54,153 bases of DNA from a virus. A program made the position numbers and the translations under genes. The DNA lies in the IMG/VR virus record IMGVR_UViG_3300049893_001743, positions 1 through 54,153 of that record. One strand, written 5' to 3'. Positions 21,816 through 30,242 of the stretch are shown piece by piece (position 1 is the stretch's first letter; each line of letters opens with the position of its first letter). The notes beneath the pieces were generated by a model, which did no database searches, had not been told where the DNA came from, and was given only the letters and a program-made list of their open reading frames with translations.

Positions 21816-22534
21816 TTACTGAAATCTACGAGGTGCCATCTTCTATTCTTATTGAAGGCGTGTTGAAGGCCGTATCGATAACGCTTGATAAAGAATGAGA
21901 ATATATTTCCACCAGTGTTATGGATTATTCTCTGTCTGACAATGGCATAAGCATCATAACCTTCAAGAACTAGATCATATGGATTATCTATATGATAGTA
22001 GTTATCCAAATCAGATTGACTTATTACCTCTTTTCTTATAAAGAAACCATTGTCACCTAAGGACGGAGTGTTGTTAGGACTGAAATACTTGATAGTATAA
22101 TCTCCACATCTCTTTAATCCACCAGGCCACTTACCTATCGGAAATCGGTCATTCTTACCTAGATATAAACTAAGAGGATCATTTCCTCCTATAAGTGAGA
22201 AATATTTTCCAAGTCTGTCCATACCCATCTTTGGATAATAATTTCCTGGGTATGAACCAGTAAGCCAGGGTAGCTCAAATAGCGGTCTAGTAACTTCTGA
22301 TAAGAAATGAAGGCCATTAAGTTCATTATCACTAGCTAGTATGCCTATGATCTTACCCTTGGCTCTCCTAATCCCAATCGCCTTAGCACTCTCAGATGTA
22401 CCTTCAGTAATAATAAGAGTCTCCATCTTGTCCTTAGGGAAATCCTGCTCCTCTATTGACCGAAGTAGTTCAGCCAATTTAGGGTCATTCTTATCCTTAG
22501 CTGTTATCACTAGGCTTAGTAGGATATTTTCCAC
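21587..22534 (-). CDS. GT2-like glycosyltransferase with C-terminal membrane helices
   Basis: 315 residues. LLSLVITAKDKNDPKLAEL and ILASDNELN (ASDNE at 67-71 in place of a standard DXD) with GDNGFFIRKEVI fit the GT2 superfamily, an unusual branch. Two to three hydrophobic helices at about 240-300 (LIWFILVSVTFIEPLIL, HPIMCFATVVTYGIMIVHL) anchor it. Its last 229 nt overlap the next gene. Confidence 0.72.
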   Translation of the reverse strand: MENILLSLVITAKDKNDPKLAELLRSIEEQDFPKDKMETLIITEGTSESAKAIGIRRAKGKIIGILASDNELNGLHFLSEVTRPLFELPWLTGSYPGNYYPKMGMDRLGKYFSLIGGNDPLSLYLGKNDRFPIGKWPGGLKRCGDYTIKYFSPNNTPSLGDNGFFIRKEVISQSDLDNYYHIDNPYDLVLEGYDAYAIVRQRIIHNTGGNIFSFFIKRYRYGLQHAFNKNRRWHLVDFSKWEDICKLIWFILVSVTFIEPLILSIRGYLKVRDIAWFVHPIMCFATVVTYGIMIVHLGLRRILQLPSVLLGGQRA

Positions 22535-23297
22535 TCTTTAGATACTCCAGATTAGCTTCGGGATCACAATCAAAATACTTCTTATCACTAAAGTTACCCT
22601 CACCTACTTTGAAATGGAACGGGGCCAAGTCATCTGGACCACAGCATGGATAGTGGGTCATGTAAATAGCTCCCTTATCCTTGAGCATAGAGGTTAGATA
22701 TTTATATAGACCATTAGGATTAATGACATGCTCAATGACATCCTTAGCCATGATGAAGTCGAACATGCCATCTATTTTAGAACCTGATTCAATAATATTG
22801 ATGCTTAATCCACACCTCTTACTAATATATCTCATCCAGGCTAAGCATAGAAAATTGCTCTCTATGAAAGTAACGTTATTTCCTTTAGAGGCCATATGAA
22901 TAGAGAATCCGCCTGTTCCTCCAGCAAAATCCAGGATATCTCCCTTAACTTGGTCGCTTATATCAATGAACATATTCCTGTGCATTCCATCCATCATGCG
23001 AATAATGTTATTAAAGAAGTGAAATGGAGAGAATCTGTAGAAGTCATCTAGTTGTTTCTCATTTGATGGCCTAAAAGTCTTGAATAGGTCAGCATTAATC
23101 CTTGTGCCAACTCTGGCATAAGCTAAGGCTTCTTCACGTTCTATAGGATTCTTGGTATATCCCATAAATGAGTTATAGAACTTGATTGCCTCACTTAAAG
23201 CCCACTCATCTAAGAATATAGTTTCATAATATCGATTCTTTATGAAATCATCGAATCTATGGAACTCTCTAGCTGAATCGATTTTATATTCTTGCAA
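22497..23297 (-). CDS. SAM-dependent methyltransferase with helical N-domain
   Basis: 266 residues, TTG start overlapping the Gmd gene end. An N-terminal helical domain of about 110 residues precedes motif I GDILDFAGGTGGF at 119-131, then VTFIESN and FDFIMAKDVIEHV. The C-terminus carries THYPCCGPDD. Likely a sugar or lipid methyltransferase. Could act on the Gmd product or a later glycan. Confidence 0.75.
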   Translation of the reverse strand: MQEYKIDSAREFHRFDDFIKNRYYETIFLDEWALSEAIKFYNSFMGYTKNPIEREEALAYARVGTRINADLFKTFRPSNEKQLDDFYRFSPFHFFNNIIRMMDGMHRNMFIDISDQVKGDILDFAGGTGGFSIHMASKGNNVTFIESNFLCLAWMRYISKRCGLSINIIESGSKIDGMFDFIMAKDVIEHVINPNGLYKYLTSMLKDKGAIYMTHYPCCGPDDLAPFHFKVGEGNFSDKKYFDCDPEANLEYLKSGKYPTKPSDNS

Positions 23298-24234
23298 TAT
23301 CAGCCTCTACCATTTCTTTGACTAGTTCCTTGAACCTTATCTTAGGTTCCCATCCTAGGACCTGTTTAGCCTTGGAATAATCACCACGAAGGTAATCTAC
23401 TTCAGATTGACGCTCCATAGTCGGATTCTGGGTATAGACATCCCAGAAATCCACCCCTCCAGCTTCACAGGCCGCTTCAAGCCATTCCTTAACAGTGTGA
23501 GTCTCATTAGTGGAAAGGATGTAGTCATCGGGTGCCGGCTGTTGGAGCATAAGCCATGCCCCATACATGAACTCTTTGGCATGACCCCAATCTCTTGAAG
23601 CGTTGAGGTTGCCAAGACAAATCTTCTTACCTGTAGCTTTGTATTCAGCAATACCTTTGGTAATTTTTCTAGTGACAAATTCCTCTCCTCTGCGTGGAGA
23701 TTCATGATTGAACATTATTCCGCATGAGATGTGCATTTTATAGGCTTCTCTATAATTAACGGCAATATAGTGAGCAAAAGCCTTTGATGCTCCGTACGGA
23801 GAGCGTGGATAGAAGCGAGTAGTTTCTTTCTGAGGAGTTTCTTGGATCTTGCCGAACATTTCAGAGGTCGAAGCTTGAAAGACTCGGCAATCCGAATGAT
23901 TATTTCTAATAGCCTCAAGTAATCTAAGTACTCCAAGCCCTGTGATATCAGAAGTTGTTGTAGGGGCTTTAAATGAATATTGGACATAGCTTTGCGCCGC
24001 AAGGTTGTAGACTTCATCTGGTTTAATGCTCCTAATTGCGTTATCGAGTGAGGATTGATCAGTAAGATCTCCTGGTATCAAGTTAAGCTTATCCTTAATA
24101 TGGTCAATGCGCCATAGATTGGTACAAGCAGAACGTCTTACCAAACCATGAACCTCATAGCCTTTTTCTAGAAGAATCTCAGCTATGTATGATCCGCCTT
24201 GTCCTGTAATTCCTGTAATAAGCGCTTTAGGCAT
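23284..24234 (-). CDS. gmd: GDP-mannose 4,6-dehydratase
   Basis: 316 residues, an extended SDR. GITGQGGSY at 8-16 binds NADP, ASTSEMFG at 121-128 holds catalytic Thr/Ser and Glu, and YGASK at 147-151 gives Tyr147 and Lys151. NLWRIDHI, the DLTDQSSL segment, FNHESPRRGEEFVTRKI and SRDWGHAKE are specific to GMD. It converts GDP-D-mannose to GDP-4-keto-6-deoxymannose, the branch point to fucose, rhamnose, perosamine and related sugars. GDP-mannose must come from the host, since no mannose pathway genes are here. Confidence 0.93.
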   Translation of the reverse strand: MPKALITGITGQGGSYIAEILLEKGYEVHGLVRRSACTNLWRIDHIKDKLNLIPGDLTDQSSLDNAIRSIKPDEVYNLAAQSYVQYSFKAPTTTSDITGLGVLRLLEAIRNNHSDCRVFQASTSEMFGKIQETPQKETTRFYPRSPYGASKAFAHYIAVNYREAYKMHISCGIMFNHESPRRGEEFVTRKITKGIAEYKATGKKICLGNLNASRDWGHAKEFMYGAWLMLQQPAPDDYILSTNETHTVKEWLEAACEAGGVDFWDVYTQNPTMERQSEVDYLRGDYSKAKQVLGWEPKIRFKELVKEMVEADIARI

Positions 24235-25015
24235 AAGTCTCCTTGAACCATTTTTCTGTCCTTGTTAATCCTAATTCCCTTCCAAATAACACCTCCATTT
24301 TCTCCGGTGCTTGGCTAAAAGGAATATCAAATGAGCGTTTTGGCTTATAAATCACTTTAGGCATCTTTCCGTATATAGTTTTACAAAGGTCATCGACTGA
24401 GATTGGATTAGAATATCCTAAGCTGACTGTTCCTATGGTCCATGAAAATAAGGCTAGTTTCTTAATGTTATGAACTACATCCTTTACGTATGTAAAGTCT
24501 CTTTTCTGTTTCCCATCTCCATAAATAATAGGTGGATATTTCTCTAGTTTAGCTTTGAGGAATAGAGGTACCACAGCATTACTCTGTGGAGGTTGATATT
24601 CTCCAAAGACATTATAGAGTCTTATATTGAGCCAATTCTTATGAAGTTTACCCATACTTTCCCCAAACTGCTTTGTTGCCCCATATAGGCTTCTTACGTC
24701 ATTCACTGAACTTGAGGAGATATTAATGACACGGGCTTTAGGGTAAGTTTTAGCTATGAGGTATGTACCGTAACAGTTGGTATCGATGAATTGTTTAGGA
24801 TAAAGCTCTCCCATTGGGACAGAGCGCTTTGCGGCAAGGTGAATAACCACGTTAATATCTTTATCGTTAGGTAACTGATAGAGGATATCATTACCTTCTT
24901 TCAAATCTATATTGATAGAGTCAGATGGAAGAAGTGCCATAAGATGTCGGCCTATGAAGCCACTACCACCAGTGACTAGGATTTTACCTGTATATATCGG
25001 GCTTTGACTGGTCAT
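24227..25015 (-). CDS. NAD-dependent sugar epimerase/dehydratase/reductase (SDR)
   Basis: 262 residues. TGGSGFIG at 15-22 binds NAD(P), SSSS at 100-103 and Y111-x3-K115 (LYGATK) are the catalytic residues, and RLYNVFGEYQPP, YGDGKQKRDFTYVKDVV are the extended-SDR sugar-nucleotide motifs. It overlaps the gmd gene, so it may reduce or epimerise the 4-keto sugar Gmd makes (for example Rmd- or Fcl-like), though it more generally resembles UDP-sugar 4-epimerases. Confidence 0.85.
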   Translation of the reverse strand: MTSQSPIYTGKILVTGGSGFIGRHLMALLPSDSINIDLKEGNDILYQLPNDKDINVVIHLAAKRSVPMGELYPKQFIDTNCYGTYLIAKTYPKARVINISSSSVNDVRSLYGATKQFGESMGKLHKNWLNIRLYNVFGEYQPPQSNAVVPLFLKAKLEKYPPIIYGDGKQKRDFTYVKDVVHNIKKLALFSWTIGTVSLGYSNPISVDDLCKTIYGKMPKVIYKPKRSFDIPFSQAPEKMEVLFGRELGLTRTEKWFKETYA

Positions 25016-25307
25016 AGGCCTTAGATAAGAACGTCATAAAGGTTACATCTGTGATACACAACAGGGTATGTCTTTCTCCAGGATCGAAGCAGAATAGGGA
25101 GTATTTAGATAGTATTCTCTCATCATTTACCATAAGGACACCTTTTAGGATATAAAAGTATTCCGTAGTTTCTTTATGGAAGTGATTACCGAGAACCGAG
25201 TCCTTTTTAGCATTGTATATATTAACCTGTTCTATCTTAGAGGAGAATAGCTGAGTTATAGTACGTCTATTGTCAGAGTGGGTAAACTCAGGCTCCAGAA
25301 GTCTCAT
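24984..25307 (-). CDS. Cupin-fold sugar-nucleotide enzyme
   Basis: 107 residues, one cupin barrel. GNHFHKETTEYFYILKG gives the metal-ligand pattern His42, His44, Glu49 and FDPGERHTLL contributes His80. Small cupins in sugar clusters are ketoisomerases (FdtA/QdtA/WxcM type) or 3,5-epimerases acting on 4-keto-6-deoxy sugars. Next to an SDR and gmd, this points to a modified deoxysugar. Starts by TAATG overlap with the coiled-coil gene. Confidence 0.72.
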   Translation of the reverse strand: MRLLEPEFTHSDNRRTITQLFSSKIEQVNIYNAKKDSVLGNHFHKETTEYFYILKGVLMVNDERILSKYSLFCFDPGERHTLLCITDVTFMTFLSKAYDQSKPDIYR

Positions 25308-25477
25308 TAGGCAGGCTTATTTTGATTCTGTTGGTTAAGGATCTGGCTAAGTTGCTGATTGATGATTTGGAGCTTACCTTGGAGAATCTCAAGCTGAGTT
25401 ACAATTTCACCTTTTTGGGCGAATAACTGGTTAATGTCAACTACCTGGACATTCTGAGGAATAGGCGTAGTACTCAT
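25307..25477 (-). CDS. Coiled-coil peptide, 56 aa
   Basis: ATG overlapping the stop of the TMTC-like gene (ATGA) and its own stop overlapping the cupin ATG. Heptads IVTQLEILQGKLQIINQQL then SQILNQQ, glutamine/asparagine rich. May be a small oligomeric partner of the cassette. Not recognised. Confidence 0.5.
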   Translation of the reverse strand: MSTTPIPQNVQVVDINQLFAQKGEIVTQLEILQGKLQIINQQLSQILNQQNQNKPA

Positions 25478-27198
25478 TTTGGCTCCTTTAGGATTTTATC
25501 TAATAGCTGTGATTCATTGACTGTCTTAATACCTTCCCTTTGAAAGAGATAATTCTCGGCATGCTTAAGTTGTATCTGAGCATCTCTGATGGAGGATGCA
25601 ACCTCATCCTTGCGTTTCTGATCAGGAGCTTGAGACATCATAGTATTAAGGTTATTGATTAGGTCATTAAGCCTCTTATGCTCTCCCATGACGATAGAGA
25701 TTGGGCGTTGGAGAGAGGCTTCTAGCTCCTTATACTCTTTCCTCCATTGCTCAGGGAAATGGCATGACTTGGCGCTTAGGCAACGTTCAAGGATAGGCAA
25801 AGCTGACCTAAGTTTGGCTAAGCCACCGTCATAATCGCCATGAGATATCATGGTCATAGCTTCCATACGTGTAGATGAGAAGATATTGTACCAAGATACG
25901 TCGTAGTCTGGATTAATTGATGCCCCTAACTTCCATGCGTCCATTGATGCTCCAGGCATGCCATAGTTCATGTAGGTAACACCAAGATTTCCTAGGGCTA
26001 CCTCAGAGTCAGGAAATTGCCAGTGGTTGGACTGGTAGAAGCGTAGTTCATTATCGTATGTAGGTAATTGCATCCAGGTCCTGACGAGGTAGCCGGCGAA
26101 TACCATAGAGTAGATTATGAGATGGTCCTTTGTGAGGAAGGCTATAAGAAGGCATATTCCTACAGATGGTATGAAGACATAGCGTTCTGTTATGAACTGC
26201 TGTATTGTGATCCAGTTAAGGAATATGAATAGGAATGAGATGAACCATAGGATGGAGAGGCGTATCTCAAGATATGGTGTGAGGAAGAATATAGCTATGA
26301 GAGATACTATGATAAGTAGGCCAGTAAAGAAGCTGGCGTCCTCTCTTTCCATATCCTTGGAATAGTGAAATCCATAGGTATGGTATAGGCCCATGCGGTT
26401 TGGAAATATGACGTGCTTGATGTAGTAATAGAATGTCTTAACCGCCACGATAATCTTACGCCAGTGGAACACCGTGGATTGGCCCATTTGCTGTTTCTTG
26501 AACTCTGAGACTCGCATACCGATAGTCTGCTTAATGATATCTAGGCACATTATGGAGGATATGATGAAGCCTAATAGGGCATACTGCCAGAAGCCATAAA
26601 ATAGGAGTATGACCCATACCATCATAGCCGTGAACATGGCGTGGATGCCTAGAAATTGCATGAGGCTAAAACCTATGAGCAGGAATAAACTATATTCTGG
26701 ATTAACACCCTTGGCCCAGAACACGAAGTTTAGGGTCGTAGTGATCCAAAACAAGCAAAGGGGATAGCCTAGTGCAGAACACCAGGCTACGGCTTGGGTG
26801 CCTATGGGATGAACGATGAAGAGAGCGGTTGTCATAAAAGCTATCTCATCTGAAGTTACCTGTCTAAGCCACGCATAAAGAGACAAAATAGCTACATTAA
26901 AGACTAGGATAGATAGGGTATGGTGCCTAGATGGTATCTTACCGAGTGGTATCTTATTGCCGGCCCCATCCTTCTTGTCTGAGGGGAAATTACCTCCTAC
27001 GATAGTGTATCGGAGCCAACGGCTTATCATACCGTATTCCTTACCTTGGAGCTTCCCGTCAAAGGAGAGGATGCCTGCTAGATCGTCAGATACAAATCCG
27101 CACTTGACCGTATAGGAGTATGTGAGCCATACTAAAAGGGTGAGTACAAGGTAATTCTGGTGGGGTGCCAGGAGCGATAAGATATCTTGTATGCTCAT
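25474..27198 (-). CDS. TMTC-like GT-C glycosyltransferase with C-terminal TPR
   Basis: 574 residues: about ten hydrophobic helices, then a soluble C-terminus. First loop has FVSDDL (35-40), where GT-C enzymes place the catalytic acid pair, and IVHPIGTQAVAW at 128-139 recalls the HPxxxEAVAW signature of TMTC O-mannosyltransferases; YYYIKHVIFPNRMGLYH fits the later loop. Residues about 395-440 (VALGNLGVTYMNYGMPGASM) form a TPR-like repeat, followed by a long coiled coil. TMTC-type enzymes transfer mannose from dolichyl- or polyprenyl-phosphate-mannose to protein Ser/Thr outside the cytoplasm. Here the acceptor could be host surface glycan or protein. First gene of the cassette. Confidence 0.72.
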   Translation of the reverse strand: MSIQDILSLLAPHQNYLVLTLLVWLTYSYTVKCGFVSDDLAGILSFDGKLQGKEYGMISRWLRYTIVGGNFPSDKKDGAGNKIPLGKIPSRHHTLSILVFNVAILSLYAWLRQVTSDEIAFMTTALFIVHPIGTQAVAWCSALGYPLCLFWITTTLNFVFWAKGVNPEYSLFLLIGFSLMQFLGIHAMFTAMMVWVILLFYGFWQYALLGFIISSIMCLDIIKQTIGMRVSEFKKQQMGQSTVFHWRKIIVAVKTFYYYIKHVIFPNRMGLYHTYGFHYSKDMEREDASFFTGLLIIVSLIAIFFLTPYLEIRLSILWFISFLFIFLNWITIQQFITERYVFIPSVGICLLIAFLTKDHLIIYSMVFAGYLVRTWMQLPTYDNELRFYQSNHWQFPDSEVALGNLGVTYMNYGMPGASMDAWKLGASINPDYDVSWYNIFSSTRMEAMTMISHGDYDGGLAKLRSALPILERCLSAKSCHFPEQWRKEYKELEASLQRPISIVMGEHKRLNDLINNLNTMMSQAPDQKRKDEVASSIRDAQIQLKHAENYLFQREGIKTVNESQLLDKILKEPK

Positions 27199-27206
27199 GG
27201 AAGATA

Positions 27207-27236
27207 AGAATAGGACTATGAGTTAATGGGTGTCAA
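27207..27236 (-). promoter_or_regulatory. Candidate promoter of the glycan cassette
   Basis: Minus strand: TTGACA (27236-27231), 18-bp spacer, TATTCT (27212-27207), 8 nt before the TMTC-like ATG at 27198. No ribosome site precedes that ATG, so the transcript would be nearly leaderless. It would let the cassette be expressed apart from the late structural operon. Confidence 0.4.
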
Positions 27237-27245
27237 GGAGAAAAA

Positions 27246-27308
27246 ATGGTAGAATTATTAGCGTTTGTACTTTTAGTTATTATAGCTGATGCATTCTTAG
27301 ATTCTTAA
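27246..27308 (+). CDS. Possible 20-aa membrane peptide, antisense
   Basis: AAGGAG 5 nt before ATG on the plus strand, encoding MVELLAFVLLVIIADAFLDS, an almost entirely hydrophobic helix. It runs against all surrounding genes and ends at the stop of the leftward gene at 27305. Could be a type-I-toxin-like or chance peptide; size limits confidence. Confidence 0.25.
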   Translation: MVELLAFVLLVIIADAFLDS

Positions 27309-28399
27309 GAAGAGGCTTTTGAGTATAAAGCTCTCTTAATGAATCCAGGAATAAATGGTGATGCGGCGGCTGAGAGTCCTCCGATAACTACCGCACCCTT
27401 TATCTTTCTATAAGTATCTTCATTAAATTTAGCTTTTTCAACTTCTTTGGAAATTCTAGGAGCAAATCTTTTTAGAGCTACAGAAGCCCTATCTCCTAAT
27501 TTACCTCCAGCGCCACTCATCTGCTGTAGAATATTTCCACCAAACACATTCTCTGGACCTCTAGAAGACTGAATTGGAGATATAGCTTCCTTAAAGTTTT
27601 CTGCATGCTTACCAAACTTCTCCATAACTGGAGTCATGGATGGATCGGCTTTACGCATCCTATCGCCTATTTCTTTAGACAAGGTTCTCTCATCTAAATA
27701 CTTAGGAGATATCTTCTTACCACTCTTAATATTCTCAGGAATTATTGTACTAAGACTATTCCTAAGATCCTGGGCTTCCTTCATGGTATAAATACCTTTT
27801 GGCTCAGGTAATCCTAATTCTATTTCGATATCTCTTAAGTCAACCTGACCCCATGATTTCTCAAGAGATTTACCGTAAGATTTCCCAAGCGCCCTTCTTC
27901 TATTAAGAAGCTTCTTTTCTACATTCTTTGTAAAATCCACACGGGATTCTGCGGAGCGATATGGAAATTTCTTAGATATAGCCTTAGCGCCGCTCTGTAC
28001 TACCTTTGGACCCAGAAGAGCTTCTGGATCAGAAACCATGTCAAGGAGCATTCCACCTGCCCCAGGTGACGCTTCCTGAGCGATATCTGACTTAATATCA
28101 TGCCCAGTCATGTAAGGTCCTAGTCCAGGAACCTTCTTAAGTCCTGAGAATGTGCCTTGTATGGCTGATCCAAATGGATTAGAGGGGTCCATTGGCTTAG
28201 GGGGAAGCATTGCATCTGAGACATTTTGTTTAATTATGTTAGATGCTTTTTGAAGCATATTCATAGCATTAGGCCTATGATTATACTTCTTCTCAATGCT
28301 TGCCATAATCTCATCCTGGTCCTGATCATTTAAGGACAGGAAATCCTGGTCATTCATTAACTCATCAATGACAGATTTAGGAATATTGCTCAATTCCAT
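27305..28399 (-). CDS. Probable internal virion (ejection) protein
   Basis: 364 residues, helical and glycine-rich, with no catalytic motif: N-terminal IDELMNDQDFLSLNDQDQDE, a middle GLKKVPGLGPYMTG and a small-residue-rich C-terminus (VVIGGLSAAASPFIPGFI) that may insert in membrane. Last of three consecutive genes of this style after the tail genes, the place of DNA-ejection proteins in podoviruses. Role inferred from position and composition only. Confidence 0.5.
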   Translation of the reverse strand: MELSNIPKSVIDELMNDQDFLSLNDQDQDEIMASIEKKYNHRPNAMNMLQKASNIIKQNVSDAMLPPKPMDPSNPFGSAIQGTFSGLKKVPGLGPYMTGHDIKSDIAQEASPGAGGMLLDMVSDPEALLGPKVVQSGAKAISKKFPYRSAESRVDFTKNVEKKLLNRRRALGKSYGKSLEKSWGQVDLRDIEIELGLPEPKGIYTMKEAQDLRNSLSTIIPENIKSGKKISPKYLDERTLSKEIGDRMRKADPSMTPVMEKFGKHAENFKEAISPIQSSRGPENVFGGNILQQMSGAGGKLGDRASVALKRFAPRISKEVEKAKFNEDTYRKIKGAVVIGGLSAAASPFIPGFIKRALYSKASS

Positions 28400-29349
28400 C
28401 CCCTCTCTTTAAGTTTCTTCATAAGACGAGATTTAGGGTCCTCATTAGATGTGATACTTGCATCTTGAGCGGTATCAGCACGAGATTGACCAGAGGCATC
28501 AAGTAAGGGATTGGCTGTTCCTCTTCTTAAGTCTCCTACTCTAAATCCCCTTTGAGAATATAGATTAAGTAATAATTCTTCTCCTTCCTGAAGTCTCCTT
28601 ATAGCCTCATTAGCTTTATTCTTGTACACCTCTGGAGGATCTGTAGGCATAGGATAATCGGGTTCTAACCATCCTAATTCCTTAAGGGCGGCTTGGGCAC
28701 CAGTTGTTTCCTTCCTAAATTGTTGAAATACTTTATCCGTTTCAGCTTTAAATGTTAGGAAATCAGTAGCTGAAGTATCTCCTGTCATAGACTGAGCTTT
28801 AAGTAAGAAATTACTTCCAGGCATTCTGGAAGCACTATAACTTAAGGGACTCATCCTCTTTTCGACACCAGGATTCATTAGATTCAGATTATTAGTAAGA
28901 TTCTGCCTAGTTCTTCTAAAAGAACCTATCTCAGCAGTAGACTTGGAATCTAGTGGGTCCTTAAGTTTAGGTGCGTTCTGAACTATCATCTGACCTTTAT
29001 ACCTAGTAACAGTAGGATTCTGGATATAGTCTGACTCATCAAATCCAGATTCAGAAGCAAGAGATTCTAGAGACCCGTTGCTTGAGCCATCAAGCCCTAT
29101 ACGCTTATTAAGATCTGCCGCACTACGATACATTTCAGTCTGAGCTTTCTCCTTCTCATTCATAGGAAGCTCATTCTCAAACTTTTTTAAAGCCATCTGA
29201 CCACCGAGAGTCTTACGTAGAGTCCTATCCTCTTCCTGGCGTTTCTTAAAGTCCTCAAAGATATTATCTGAGGTCATGCCGAATGCAGAACGTCTGGACT
29301 TTCCTACGGACTGTCCTACCTCAAATGCCTTAAATGGGTCTATAGCCAT
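28390..29349 (-). CDS. Probable internal virion protein
   Basis: 319 residues, charged and helical: FKKRQEEDRTLRKTLGGQ, ENELPMNEKEKAQTEMY, and a conserved-looking NEAIRRLQEGEELLLNLYSQ. It overlaps both neighbours by a few bases. No signal peptide or enzyme motif. Similar proteins lie beside tail genes in several phages as ejection or tail-assembly components, which is the basis of the call. Confidence 0.5.
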   Translation of the reverse strand: MAIDPFKAFEVGQSVGKSRRSAFGMTSDNIFEDFKKRQEEDRTLRKTLGGQMALKKFENELPMNEKEKAQTEMYRSAADLNKRIGLDGSSNGSLESLASESGFDESDYIQNPTVTRYKGQMIVQNAPKLKDPLDSKSTAEIGSFRRTRQNLTNNLNLMNPGVEKRMSPLSYSASRMPGSNFLLKAQSMTGDTSATDFLTFKAETDKVFQQFRKETTGAQAALKELGWLEPDYPMPTDPPEVYKNKANEAIRRLQEGEELLLNLYSQRGFRVGDLRRGTANPLLDASGQSRADTAQDASITSNEDPKSRLMKKLKERGWN

Positions 29350-30242
29350 CAGATTAGTCCCTCATTACCGTAGATGCCATTCTGTAAGAACATACTACCT
29401 ATATTGGAGAATGATTTCTTGAACTGTGCCGCCTCTTCTGAGGACATGCCAAGCTCAAGCATGATTGTGGAGATATCGTAGTTGGCTATCTCTTTAAGCT
29501 TCTCTAATTCCTGAGATGAAGCCTGAGTACCTGCCAGAGCGATAGCATCTGCCCTGTCTATAGTCTGCTGACGATTAAGATTAGACACCTCTCTTTGATA
29601 TGCTGTATCTGTCGTAGGATCGAATCCAGGGTGGAGATTCTTATAGATGTCATTTATACGCTTCATCTCCTGATCCTGTTTAATTTGAATAGAGCGATTA
29701 ACGGCTCCCTCAAGCTCAGGGGACATCTTCCCAGGTTGGAATGATTTAAGAGACTGTATACTCTCAAGCGAGTTAATGTCTGGAACAGACTTAGATTTAG
29801 GAGCCGCTAAGTCACCTATTAAGTTCATTCCTAGACCAAGCATAGTCTGGTTAGGATTCTTTCCAAAGAGTTGATTCATCCAGTCGTTGCCAGATTCTTT
29901 CGGAGTATTCTGAGGGCCAGATCTTGTTTCGGATGGGAGAAACTTTTTTAGGAAATTTACTCCCTGAGATGGATTAGGGTTGGTTGTAGAGTTAAAACCT
30001 GGGAGAGCAGAAGCCATACTTTGAGGAGATGACGAAGGAGCAATGGGGGTTCCTTGAGATGGCTTAAATGACTGAAAAGCTTGATTTCCTGAGGCCTTTC
30101 CAGCCATACCACCTATTGCATTTGAGATACCACTGACATTTCTTACGGCACCGCCCAGAGCTTTGCCTACAGAACTTGCACCCTGTATGAATGGGGTGAA
30201 AGCCTTCTGAATATTACCAAATAAGGATGAAAGAAATTCCAT
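29349..30242 (-). CDS. Probable internal virion protein, Gly/Ser/Gln-rich
   Basis: 297 residues: an N-terminal amphipathic GNIQKAFTPFIQG followed by long Gly/Ser/Pro/Gln-rich low complexity (AIGGMAGKASGNQAFQ), then helix-rich KQDQEMKRINDIYKNL. Starts by TAATG overlap with the HExxH gene. Low complexity then helices is common in ejection proteins. Confidence 0.5.
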   Translation of the reverse strand: MEFLSSLFGNIQKAFTPFIQGASSVGKALGGAVRNVSGISNAIGGMAGKASGNQAFQSFKPSQGTPIAPSSSPQSMASALPGFNSTTNPNPSQGVNFLKKFLPSETRSGPQNTPKESGNDWMNQLFGKNPNQTMLGLGMNLIGDLAAPKSKSVPDINSLESIQSLKSFQPGKMSPELEGAVNRSIQIKQDQEMKRINDIYKNLHPGFDPTTDTAYQREVSNLNRQQTIDRADAIALAGTQASSQELEKLKEIANYDISTIMLELGMSSEEAAQFKKSFSNIGSMFLQNGIYGNEGLI

